Shown: positions 18,648-26,822 of the stretch, one piece after another
Layout: each line of letters opens with the position of its first letter
How positions within the stretch are numbered: position 1 is the first letter of the stretch
Source: Planctomycetia bacterium
Lineage (GTDB): Bacteria; Planctomycetota; Phycisphaerae; UBA1845; UTPLA1
Length of the DNA stretch: 64,000 nt
Assembly: GCA_015200345.1 (NCBI GenBank)
Contig: CP054187.1
Span: forward strand, 1,534,470-1,598,469
Direction of reading: 5' to 3'
Made by a program: the position numbers and the translations under genes
The notes under the pieces: model-generated
Seen by the model: only the letters and a program-made list of their open reading frames with translations
Told to the model about the DNA's origin: nothing
Databases searched by the model: none

Positions 18648-19690
18648 TCTCCGTCACACCCGCGCGATACTGGTTCACTCTTTTCTGCGGCGCGGCCGTC
18701 CTCGGCGCGGTGCTGCTGCTCGCTCCGGGAATCGGCAGCCAGACATCGGTCGGACCGATCGAAGCCTGGCGCGCCTGGCAATCGCCAGACGCGAATCCCC
18801 TGGCGTATCAAATCGCTTTTTCGCTTCGACTGCCGCGCACGTTGCTGGCGGTGCAGGTCGGCATCACGCTCGCGCTGTGTGGCGCGGTCTTTCAAACGCT
18901 TTTTCGCAACCCCCTCGCCACGCCCTACACCTTGGGGATCTCCAGCGGCGGTTCGCTCGGCGCGCTGCTCGCCATCAAACTCGGCTTCGAAGTATCCCTC
19001 CTGGGAATCTCCAGCATCTCCCTCGCAGCGTTTCTCGGCGCGATGGCCGTCGTCGGCGTCGTCTTTCTCGTCACGCGCGGCGCCCGGCGATTCACCACCA
19101 ACGAACTGCTCCTGTCCGGCGTCACGCTCGGCCTGTTCTGCTCGGCCATGATGATGCTCGTCACTTACTTCTCTAACGCGCGGCAGACCTTTGAAATCGT
19201 CCGCTGGATGATGGGCTCGCTCGACACCGTCGGTCACTTCGAAAACACCACCAGCCTCCCGCTCACCGTCCCCGCGTGGATCGTGCTCATCGCCGCCGCG
19301 CGCAGCCTCAATCAGTACCTGCTGGGCGACGAACTGGCCCGAACGCGCGGCGTTAATATCGACCGATTGCGATTACTATGCATCTTCTTCGCCTCCCTCG
19401 CCACCGCCGCCGTCGTCGCCATCTGCGGACCCATCGGGTTTGTCGGTCTCGTCGTCCCCCAGATCATCGCGCTCCTCACCGGACGCGACTGCCGAATTCT
19501 CTTTCCGATGTCGGCGCTGGCGGGCGGCGTCTTTCTCGCCGTCTGCGACTGGATCAGCCAGCTTGCCATGACCTGGGTCGGCTGGGCGTCCCACCGCGAC
19601 CTGGCCGGCGTCATTCTGCCCGTCGGCGTCGTGACGGCCGTGGTCGGCGTGCCCATCTTTCTCGTTCTGCTGCATCGACGCATGGTCTGA
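18644..19690 (+). CDS. BtuC/FecCD-type ABC importer permease
   Basis: A 348-residue polytopic permease of the FecCD family. Landmarks are RLPRTLLAVQVGITLALCGAVF, FRNPLATPYTLGISSGGSLG and the conserved GPIGFVGLVVPQI segment, followed by IALLTGRDCRILFPMSALAG. About nine or ten membrane helices are visible. The start overlaps the ATPase gene by four bases. With the preceding two genes it makes a complete inner-membrane importer, but no TonB-dependent receptor is in the window. Confidence 0.93.
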   Translation: MISVTPARYWFTLFCGAAVLGAVLLLAPGIGSQTSVGPIEAWRAWQSPDANPLAYQIAFSLRLPRTLLAVQVGITLALCGAVFQTLFRNPLATPYTLGISSGGSLGALLAIKLGFEVSLLGISSISLAAFLGAMAVVGVVFLVTRGARRFTTNELLLSGVTLGLFCSAMMMLVTYFSNARQTFEIVRWMMGSLDTVGHFENTTSLPLTVPAWIVLIAAARSLNQYLLGDELARTRGVNIDRLRLLCIFFASLATAAVVAICGPIGFVGLVVPQIIALLTGRDCRILFPMSALAGGVFLAVCDWISQLAMTWVGWASHRDLAGVILPVGVVTAVVGVPIFLVLLHRRMV

Positions 19691-19770
19691 TGCCGCTCAT
19701 CGGTTTGTCGCCCGGCTGGTCCGCGCGTATCCTTATGCGGCGGGCAGCCTGTCGCGCCCGACACCTACGC

Positions 19771-20415
19771 ATGATCGATTCCGAACACCCCGCGACCGAT
19801 CCACAGCCAACGCTCCCTCCGGTTCCGCGCCGAAATCCGCGAAGACGAACCGCCGTGCTGGTTGCGCTGCTGATGATCGGTGCGGCGTCGTATGCGGGGT
19901 ATCAACTTTCGGCTCGCTACCCCCGGCGACTGGCGACGGTGCGAGACGGCGTGCTCTACCGCTCGGCGCAGCCCAAGCCCCGGCATCTAAAGACACTTGT
20001 CAAAGACTTTGGGATCAAGACGCTCTTCATCGTTCGCGACGTCGGCGGCGAGACCGTTCAGAACGAAATCGCCGAAGCCCGCCGACTCGGCCTTCGCGTC
20101 ATCGAAGCCCCCGTTGTCAGCCGTCAGCCTGTCCCGCCTGAACGCATCCGCGAATTCTTCGATTGCCTGGACGATCCGGCCAATCTTCCTGTCCTGGTCC
20201 ACTGCTCCGCCGGTCGGCACCGCACCGGCGTCCTCTGCGCCGCCTATCGCATCGAGCGCGACGGCTGGTCGAACGACCGCGCCGTGGAAGAACTGCTCTC
20301 GTTCGGCTTCGACGTCGAGCCGCACCGGCTGCTGCTGGATCAGGTCCGCGCCTACCGCCCGCGCGCCCCGGCGGCGGTTTCCAGCTCCGGCGCGAACGGG
20401 GAGATGAGCGACTGA
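19771..20415 (+). CDS. Membrane-anchored protein tyrosine/dual-specificity phosphatase
   Basis: A 214-residue protein with one N-terminal membrane anchor (TAVLVALLMIGAASYAGYQL) and a Cys-based phosphatase domain. The P-loop is HCSAGRHRTG, with nucleophile C145 and R151; LYRSAQP and IVRDVGGE are typical of this family. The acid Asp is not clearly placed. Members act on phosphotyrosine, phosphoinositides or other phospho-substrates. An in-frame ATG at 19690 overlaps the permease stop codon (TGATG) and would add 27 residues, so the start is uncertain. It is 3 bases upstream of a LAB_N gene, which hints at a lipid- or glycolipid-linked role. Confidence 0.82.
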   Translation: MIDSEHPATDPQPTLPPVPRRNPRRRTAVLVALLMIGAASYAGYQLSARYPRRLATVRDGVLYRSAQPKPRHLKTLVKDFGIKTLFIVRDVGGETVQNEIAEARRLGLRVIEAPVVSRQPVPPERIREFFDCLDDPANLPVLVHCSAGRHRTGVLCAAYRIERDGWSNDRAVEELLSFGFDVEPHRLLLDQVRAYRPRAPAAVSSSGANGEMSD

Positions 20416-20418
20416 CGC

Positions 20419-20871
20419 ATGACGCCTCGCACCACCACCGATTGCGCCGCGCTCCTGCTCGCCGCCCGGCCCGAGGCCGACGCCGCGTCGACCAACGATG
20501 GAAGCGATCCGTGGCTTCTCGTCGGCCTCCTCGCACAAGCCGTCATCATGGTGACATTTATCTGGCAGTGGTGGGAATCCAACCGGCGCGGCCGATTCTG
20601 GCTGCCGCCCTTCGCCGCCGCCCTCGCCCTGCTCGCCACCGCCGCCCTCCTGGCCTACGCCCTGAACCGCGCCGATCCGGTCTTCATCTTCGGCGAGGCC
20701 GTCTATCTCGTCATCGCCCTGCGCATGCATTACCTCGCCGTGCAGTTCAAACGTCGCGTCGAACACGCCCAATGGCCCGGCTTCCCTCGCGTCTCTCCGG
20801 AAGTCGCCGAACAACGCCACGTCGAATCCTCCGCCTCCCTCTCCGGAAAAATCGACACGGATCAAAAATAA
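20419..20871 (+). CDS. Stand-alone LAB_N (lipid A biosynthesis N-terminal) membrane protein
   Basis: A 150-residue membrane protein. PWLLVGLLAQAVIMVTFIWQ, the WWESNRRGRFWLPP loop, LLAYALNRADPVFIFGEA and VIALRMHYLAV match the LAB_N domain (PF07578), which is found fused to LpxB or as small proteins beside glycosyltransferases. Three membrane helices are visible. Its biochemical role is not settled in the family. The first 30 residues and last 35 are polar and not conserved. It follows the phosphatase gene by 3 bases and is probably co-translated with it. The repeat element begins 26 bases after its stop. Confidence 0.85.
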   Translation: MTPRTTTDCAALLLAARPEADAASTNDGSDPWLLVGLLAQAVIMVTFIWQWWESNRRGRFWLPPFAAALALLATAALLAYALNRADPVFIFGEAVYLVIALRMHYLAVQFKRRVEHAQWPGFPRVSPEVAEQRHVESSASLSGKIDTDQK

Positions 20872-20897
20872 CCCGCCGTCGATTCCGTCCCCACTCT

Positions 20898-21031
20898 ACA
20901 AGCTGTTTCAAAACCCCCTCTCCCTTTCAGCGAGAGGGTCGGGGGTGAGGGTGAATCCTTTCGGTTGAACCACATTTCCCCCTCACCCAACCTCTCCCCC
21001 AAGCGGGAGAGGAGTTTCGAAACCAGTTCTA
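20898..21031 (-). repeat. Dispersed MITE-like palindromic repeat, copy 2 (inverted)
   Basis: Same element as at 13883 and 60684, in the opposite orientation: it starts ACAAGCTGTTTCAAAAC and ends GTTTCGAAAC followed by the complement of TAGAAC. Its TAG coincides with the stop codon of the minus-strand lipoprotein gene at 21029-21031. It sits between two convergent genes and may also act as a transcription barrier. Confidence 0.85.
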
Positions 21032-21952
21032 ACGCCTCGGCTGGTAATGAAGGATCGGCCGGCGGATGAACGCCTCCCCGTCGATCGCCGCCTGGAGCCG
21101 GTCGTAGTCTTCCAGGACGTCCCGGTTCGCGTCAAAAAACGCCTCCACCATCTTCCAGTTTCGCAGCACCACGGCATGCGAGCGGAACCGATTGTCGTCG
21201 TCGTTGTCCAGAATGATCGTCAGCAAATGCTGCATCGCGTAGGCCTCGGAATCGGTGTCCGCATTGCCGATGCCGATCCCCACGCGACCCAGCACGCGCT
21301 TCAGATGCCCGATGCGATCCGCCTTGAACTTCTGCACCCCGATGCTCTGCGCCAGGCCCGGCGTCGTGATCACCGGCGCGCGCGGGAACCCATTCGCCTC
21401 CAGCCAACGCTTCGTCTTCTCCAGCAAAAAACCCGGCCGCGCCGTCAGATACACCAGCCCGAATCGTTCGTTCAACTTCGTCAGCACCGCCGCGGCATCG
21501 TCAAATGGCCGCGAGGCCATATCGTGTTCGTCGAACACCAGCTCGCGGTAGTGCGTCATCGACACCGTGCCGTCAATGTCGCACACGATCACCATTCGCC
21601 CGGGTGGAAATCGAAACACCAGCCCCTCGCCTTTCAGCGGGTCGCCCGCATGTCGCGCCTCGGCGCGGAAGTGCGTCGCATCGACCGGCAACTCGCACGC
21701 CAGCCGGGCCACGCCCATGTCATTCGTGACGGCCTCGCCCAATCGCTGTTCGTGGATATGAAACGAGACCGGCACACCCGCGATGCCCGTCATGCCGCCG
21801 CGCACCGTACGCTCCAGGCGCGCCTCGAGCACGGTCTTCTGATCCGGCGTGTAGAACGCATCGCTGACCACCAGCATGGCTTGCTGACACCCCGTCGTGC
21901 AAGCCGCTATGGCGACGAGAACCGCCGTCACTATTGGCCGATGGTTTCGCAT
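21029..21952 (-). CDS. Lipin/LNS2-like HAD-superfamily lipoprotein
   Basis: A 307-residue predicted lipoprotein. The start MRNHRPIVTAVLV has GGAGG about 8 bases upstream and a signal peptide with lipobox CTTGC. The first half contains a beta domain (GVPVSFHIHEQRLGEAVTND). The second half is a HAD hydrolase: nucleophile motif VIVCDIDGTVSMTHYREL with the DxDGT signature, then LVYLTARPG, and a conserved Lys region QKFKADRIGHLKRVLG followed by GIGNADTDSEAY. This resembles LNS2/lipin and APP1-type phosphatidate phosphatases. The inferred activity is dephosphorylation of a lipid or sugar phosphate outside the cytoplasm. It starts 18 bases after a BtuF-like gene, so the two are likely one operon. 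Confidence 0.8.
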   Translation of the reverse strand: MRNHRPIVTAVLVAIAACTTGCQQAMLVVSDAFYTPDQKTVLEARLERTVRGGMTGIAGVPVSFHIHEQRLGEAVTNDMGVARLACELPVDATHFRAEARHAGDPLKGEGLVFRFPPGRMVIVCDIDGTVSMTHYRELVFDEHDMASRPFDDAAAVLTKLNERFGLVYLTARPGFLLEKTKRWLEANGFPRAPVITTPGLAQSIGVQKFKADRIGHLKRVLGRVGIGIGNADTDSEAYAMQHLLTIILDNDDDNRFRSHAVVLRNWKMVEAFFDANRDVLEDYDRLQAAIDGEAFIRRPILHYQPRR

Positions 21953-21969
21953 TCCAGTACCCTCCAAAA

Positions 21970-22890
21970 TCACGGCAACGGGGCAACGCCGTGTGCCCTC
22001 GCTGCGGCGGCAGTCATGATGCCCGCCGACGGATGAATCAACTCGGCGAGAAGCTCCAGACTCTCCACCAGTCTTGGACCGGGCCGGCTGAAATAGGCAT
22101 TGCCATCCACCACATGAATCCGTCCCGCTCGCACGCACGAAAGCCCCTCGTATCCTGCATGGCCCCGCAAGATCGGCAGGTCACGCTTCGTTCGCTCGAT
22201 ATCAAAACCGCAGCACGCCACCACGAGCACCTCCGGATCGGCCCGCACGATTTCCTCCCAATCGACGCCGCGCGAACGCTCGCCCGCGCGGCCGAGCATC
22301 TCCCGACCGCCCGCCAGCTCGACCAGCTCCGGCGACCAGTGCCCGCTCGAAAATGGCGGATCGATCCACTCCAGCAGCACCACGCGCGGACGCTTCGCGA
22401 TACGGCTCGCTCGCGTCGCAACCATCGCCACACGCGCTTTCAATTCAGAGACCACTTTCATCGCGCGATGAGCAACCCCCGCCGCCTCCCCCACGGTGAG
22501 CATGCTCTCGAAGACATCTTCCAGACGAGTCGGTTCGAGATTGACCACCTTCGGCCGGCCGGGCAGCCTGCACACCGCAGCGGCGACGTCCGACGCCGCC
22601 ACGGCACAGACATCGCACAACGTTTGCGTGACGATCAGGTCGGGCTGCACGCGCTCCAGCGTCGCCGGATCGAGCTTGTAAAGTGTGCGATCTGTCTTGA
22701 GTTGCGCGCGGACCATCTCGTCGATGTCGCGACTGGCCGCGTCGGTGGGAATCAGCGTGTGCGTCACCTTCGGCAAGCTGCGCACCGCCGGCGGATAATC
22801 GCATTCATGCGTCACGCCGACCAGTTGGTCGCCCAGGCCCAGCGCGCACACGATCTCGGTCGCGCTCGGTAACAATGAAACAATACGCAT
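21970..22890 (-). CDS. Cobalamin-binding-type (BtuF-like) protein without signal peptide
   Basis: A 306-residue helical-backbone metal-receptor protein. The core begins immediately: MRIVSLLPSATEIVCALGLG, then LVGVTHECDYPP, a Cys-rich TQTLCDVCAVAA, LLEWIDPPFSSGHWSPELVE, and GRIHVVDGNAYFSRPGPRLV. This second BtuF-like lineage usually lacks a signal peptide and is annotated as cobalamin-binding protein. The start is family-typical and preceded by AAGGA about 10 bases away. It is only distantly like the secreted BtuF at 16865. The THECDYPP and CDVC cysteines could be ligands for a metal, but this is inference. Confidence 0.85.
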   Translation of the reverse strand: MRIVSLLPSATEIVCALGLGDQLVGVTHECDYPPAVRSLPKVTHTLIPTDAASRDIDEMVRAQLKTDRTLYKLDPATLERVQPDLIVTQTLCDVCAVAASDVAAAVCRLPGRPKVVNLEPTRLEDVFESMLTVGEAAGVAHRAMKVVSELKARVAMVATRASRIAKRPRVVLLEWIDPPFSSGHWSPELVELAGGREMLGRAGERSRGVDWEEIVRADPEVLVVACCGFDIERTKRDLPILRGHAGYEGLSCVRAGRIHVVDGNAYFSRPGPRLVESLELLAELIHPSAGIMTAAAARAHGVAPLP

Positions 22891-23087
22891 CGGAGTTGTT
22901 CCTTCCCGGCAGGCGCCACGGGCGGTCTCGTCGCCTGGCTGCCATGATATACCCTCTCGGCTCGATCGATACGTTCGACCGAGTCGATCACAGCCCACAA
23001 TTCGGTGTCAAGCCGCCGATTCACGGATACCGTCCAACCTGCTCGAGCCTTGTCGCCATGCGAAATGCCGGGGGTGAAGCACCTCGC

Positions 23088-23093
23088 TATAAT
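23088..23093 (+). promoter_or_regulatory. Candidate -10 box for the DsbD-domain gene
   Basis: A perfect TATAAT lies 37 bases before the TTG start at 23131. No convincing -35 box was found at the right distance, so this is only a candidate. Confidence 0.35.
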
Positions 23094-23130
23094 CAGCCCG
23101 GCAAATGCCCGTTGGCACGTGGAGCCTCCC

Positions 23131-24003
23131 TTGGCGCGGTTCACTCTCAACAATCTCTCCTGTGCCCAGGCTGCTGCAATCGGACTTGCATCGGCTTGGT
23201 TGACCGTCGGCGTTCATGCGGCTGTGGCGCAAGATACCAAGTCCAGCGCCGCCTATCCCGGAAACGAATTCGTCAACGTTCGGCTCACCTCCGAAAAATC
23301 CACCGTCGCCTTGTCGGGCACGTCCGACCTCGCCGTCATCTTCGACATCACGCCCGGCTGGCATCTCTATTGGCGAAACCCCGGCGACTCCGGCCTGCCG
23401 CCGCGCGTTGCCTTCAAGCCCATCGACGGCGTCACCTTCGGACCGCCGCAATGGCCGGTGCCAAAGCGCAAGGTCGAAGGCGATATGCTTCTCGATTACA
23501 TTTACGAACGCGAGCTGGTCCTGATCGTCCCCGTAACGCTTGATGCCAGGTTCGCGGGCGGTTCCAGCCTGTCCCTGACCGCCGAAGTTGAATGGCTCGT
23601 CTGCAAGGAGCGATGCCTACAGGGCCGTGCGATCCTGACGGCGTCGATCCCCGTCGCGGATGGCGGCTCGCTCTCGCCCGACGCAAAGCGTTTCTCCGAT
23701 GCCCGCGCTCGACATCCCATCTTGGCCGCCGAGTTCAAGACCTGCGAATCGCGATGGGAAGGCCTCAGGCTGACGATTCGCGTGAAGGACGCAACGAGCC
23801 TCACGTTCTTTCCGTATGAAAACGATGAAAACGTCTACCCCCACGACCTGATCCGCGACGGCTCCGTGAAATCCGACACGCTCCGGTTGCGGTACGGCGA
23901 GGACGTCGCCCGTTTGAAGCGCGTCGCCGGGATCCTGTCGGTCACGCGAAGCGGCCGCGAGACGTACCTGGAAATCAGCGTCAAACCTCCGGATTTGAAA
24001 TGA
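23131..24003 (+). CDS. Stand-alone DsbD N-terminal (thiol-disulfide) domain protein, secreted
   Basis: A 290-residue exported protein. The TTG at 23131 is chosen because GGAG lies 6 bases upstream and it gives a clean signal peptide (QAAAIGLASAWLTVGVHAAVA). The mature protein matches the DsbD N-terminal domain family (PF11412): VIFDITPGWHLYWRNPGDSG, YIYERELVLIVPV and the cysteine pair in WLVCKERCLQG. In DsbD this domain receives electrons from the membrane domain and passes them to periplasmic partners. The membrane and thioredoxin domains of DsbD are not encoded here. A peroxiredoxin-like gene begins 68 bases downstream on the same strand, consistent with envelope thiol chemistry. Confidence 0.85.
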   Translation: MARFTLNNLSCAQAAAIGLASAWLTVGVHAAVAQDTKSSAAYPGNEFVNVRLTSEKSTVALSGTSDLAVIFDITPGWHLYWRNPGDSGLPPRVAFKPIDGVTFGPPQWPVPKRKVEGDMLLDYIYERELVLIVPVTLDARFAGGSSLSLTAEVEWLVCKERCLQGRAILTASIPVADGGSLSPDAKRFSDARARHPILAAEFKTCESRWEGLRLTIRVKDATSLTFFPYENDENVYPHDLIRDGSVKSDTLRLRYGEDVARLKRVAGILSVTRSGRETYLEISVKPPDLK

Positions 24004-24071
24004 CAGCGGTTCTGCATCGTCGCGGCCCGGCGTTCGGCGCGACGATGCAGTCAGCAATAAGGAGCACACAC

Positions 24072-24737
<666 letters not shown>

Positions 24738-25043
24738 TCGCGGCGCGGCATAGAACGCCGCGATTCTGGTTGACGGCGAAGAAGGCGCGGCGTGAAGTAC
24801 TGATCGAGCCGCGGCAAATAAAGCCTGATACGGGAACCGCGTCAGAGACAAACATTGCGGCAAGCGAACGAGAAGCCGCGGTCCATCCCACGGGCCGCGG
24901 CCTTTTTTTCCGCTGCGGACAAAGGCCGACCCGATCCTTCGTCTGTTCGCTCATTCCGCCGGCGGCGCGGCGATCCGGTCGTTGTGCATCAACCTCGAAC
25001 GGCGCCACGATCGCCCAGAAGGACGGGTCTCGGGTAAACAAAA
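24738..25043. other. Intergenic region with a duplicated gene end and a terminator
   Basis: Between the redoxin gene and tRNA-Pro. A 17-base segment spanning the redoxin stop codon (24724-24740) recurs at 24790-24806. The terminator is listed separately. No gene was recognised. Confidence 0.6.
24875..24909 (+). terminator. Rho-independent terminator after the redoxin gene
   Basis: GCCGCGG pairs with CCGCGGC across a 13-base loop and is followed by CTTTTTTT. It ends the plus-strand transcript about 140 bases after the redoxin stop codon. Confidence 0.85.
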
Positions 25044-25119
25044 TCGGGGCGACTAGATTCGAACTAGCGACCTTCTGCACCCCATGCAGACGCTCTAGAC
25101 CAGGCTGAGCTACGCCCCG
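25044..25119 (-). tRNA. tRNA-Pro (anticodon GGG)
   Basis: The minus strand folds into a full cloverleaf. The acceptor CGGGGCG pairs with CGCCCCG, giving the C1-G72 pair typical of bacterial tRNA-Pro. The D arm is GCTC/GAGC. The anticodon stem TCTGC/GCAGA encloses loop ATGGGGT, so the anticodon is GGG and reads CCC/CCU. The T arm has loop TTCGAAT. Discriminator base is A; the CCA end is not encoded (TTT follows). Confidence 0.95.
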
Positions 25120-25132
25120 TAGCTGCACGAGC

Positions 25133-25160
25133 ATTCTAATCGATCCACGTGCCGGCTCAA
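25133..25160 (-). promoter_or_regulatory. Promoter of tRNA-Pro
   Basis: On the minus strand, TTGAGC and TAGAAT are separated by 16 bases and end 13 bases before the tRNA 5' end. The distance and fit to the housekeeping sigma consensus are good. Confidence 0.6.
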
Positions 25161-25423
25161 GACGGCCCCGCGAGCACTCAAAACTCGCATCGCAACTACA
25201 CCACAATCGATGCCCGACCGCCCGCGTCCGCTGCGGACTTCCCCCGCCCCTGTCGCGTTGACATCTGCCCCCGTGATTCATAGCCTAGCTCGCCGCAAAC
25301 AAGCCCGGCGGCCGATGCCGCTGCGCCGATCCGTCTGCTTGCTGGGACGCACCGCGGGTGGGCGGCAAGTTACTGGAAGATGGCTTCCGCCGTCGAACGA
25401 AACAGACCGAGGCAGACCCGCAC
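25161..25423. other. Non-coding stretch before the GT2 gene
   Basis: With the tRNA promoter this makes a gap of about 300 bases. The GT2 frame is open from a GTG at 25358, but the added residues are Arg-rich and not family-like. Nothing else was recognised. Confidence 0.5.
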
Positions 25424-26704
25424 GTGGACGACGCCCTTTTTATCCTCATTCTCCTCTACTTCGGCGGCGTGCTGTGGCTCACCTACAGTCTGTTCAGCAC
25501 GATTTTCCTCCTTCGACAACAGCAGCAGATCGCCGCCGCCCCGCGCACCGGGCGAGACTGGCCCACGATCGACGTGCTCGTCCCCGTCAAGGATGAAGCG
25601 GATACCATCGGCGCGTGCCTTCAATCCATCCTCGATCAGGACTATCGCGCCACCACCGGCGGCACGCAAATCGCCGGTGCGACCTCCGCTTCCAACAATG
25701 CCGGTAGACAGGACGCCGCGCAAACCAACGCGTCGGATTCGCCCCCCGACGGCCGGCCGCGCCTGCTCGTCGTGAACGATCGCTCGACCGACAACACCGC
25801 CGCCGCCGTGCAGGCGGTACAGGACGCCCACCCCCATGTGAAACGACTGGACATCCGCGAATTACCCGAAGGCCTGTACGGCAAGCCGCACGCGCTGCAC
25901 GCACTCGCCCCGCAGCTTCGCGGCGACGTGCTGGCGTTTGTCGACAGCGATCTGCATCTCGAGCCACACTGCCTGCGCACGCTGACGCATCACCTGTTGC
26001 AGCACAATCTCGACTGGGTCGCGACGATGGGCCGGCCGGAGATTTCGCGCTTCTGGGAGCGGCTGCTCGTGCCGCTGCTGGGCGCGATCACCTTCGCCTG
26101 GTACGACCCGCGGAAGATCAGCGATCCAGCGTGGCCCAATGCCGTTGGCTCGGCACTGATGATCTGCCGCGCGTCGGCCTATCGCGCCATCGGCGGGCAT
26201 CGCGCGGTCATCAACATCTACGACGAAGACAGCGAGCTGATCCGCATCGCCAAGCGCGCCGGCCAGCGCGTCAGCTTTGTCATGGTGCCCGAGCTGTTCC
26301 GTCAGCGGCATTACGGCACGCTGAAGCGCACCATTCACGGCATCACGCGCACCCTCGTCGGTGGATTGAAAACGCTCCCGCGCATTTTCATCACCATCAA
26401 CTCGATGTTCTTCGTCTCCGTGCTGCCGATGGTGCTCCTGGGGGCCGTCGGCATCGCCGCCGCGCGCGGGGCGACGATCCCGCACGGCGGGCTCCTCGCG
26501 GGAATCGCCGCGCTGCACCTGGTCGTCTCCACCGCGCTCATTCGCGTCGTCCATCGCACGGCCGGAACCGGCGGCTCGGCCGTGTGGCTGCACCCACTGG
26601 GAACCCTGATGATGACATACATTTGCCTGCGAGCGGCCGTGCACCTGCTGCGCGGCGCGCGCATCACCTGGCGAGGGACCTCCTACGAACGCAGCCCTGC
26701 TTGA
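25424..26704 (+). CDS. Membrane glycosyltransferase, family GT2
   Basis: About 426 residues. An N-terminal membrane helix (ALFILILLYFGGVLWLTYSL) is followed by a GT-A domain: IDVLVPVKDEADTIGACLQS, the nucleotide-binding Asp in LLVVNDRSTDNT, the DxD-type motif AFVDSDLHLEP, and RQRHYGTLKR as the acceptor-site R/QxxR-like motif. Two or three C-terminal membrane helices follow. A polar insert of about 40 residues (after ILDQDY) separates the first strand from the rest and is unusual. The start is either this GTG, which gives a natural topology, or a GTG at 25358. The product is likely a lipid-linked or ceramide-type sugar transfer. The next gene is a GT-C glycosyltransferase. Confidence 0.85.
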   Translation: MDDALFILILLYFGGVLWLTYSLFSTIFLLRQQQQIAAAPRTGRDWPTIDVLVPVKDEADTIGACLQSILDQDYRATTGGTQIAGATSASNNAGRQDAAQTNASDSPPDGRPRLLVVNDRSTDNTAAAVQAVQDAHPHVKRLDIRELPEGLYGKPHALHALAPQLRGDVLAFVDSDLHLEPHCLRTLTHHLLQHNLDWVATMGRPEISRFWERLLVPLLGAITFAWYDPRKISDPAWPNAVGSALMICRASAYRAIGGHRAVINIYDEDSELIRIAKRAGQRVSFVMVPELFRQRHYGTLKRTIHGITRTLVGGLKTLPRIFITINSMFFVSVLPMVLLGAVGIAAARGATIPHGGLLAGIAALHLVVSTALIRVVHRTAGTGGSAVWLHPLGTLMMTYICLRAAVHLLRGARITWRGTSYERSPA

Positions 26705-26822
26705 AAGACAGTTTGAAAACCTCCGCCGCCACGCCGCCCGCCCCCTCGCCTGGATCGGACTGCCCCTGCTGCTGCACGTCTGGTCGCTCACCGGGCCGTT
26801 CTGTTTCGATGACCTGAACCTC

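Noticed and set aside
22891..23130. Possible cobalamin riboswitch upstream of the BtuF-like gene.
   Set aside because: A short AGCCAGG...GACCGCC stretch recalls the B12 box, but the rest of the fold is not visible. Listed only for an Rfam check.
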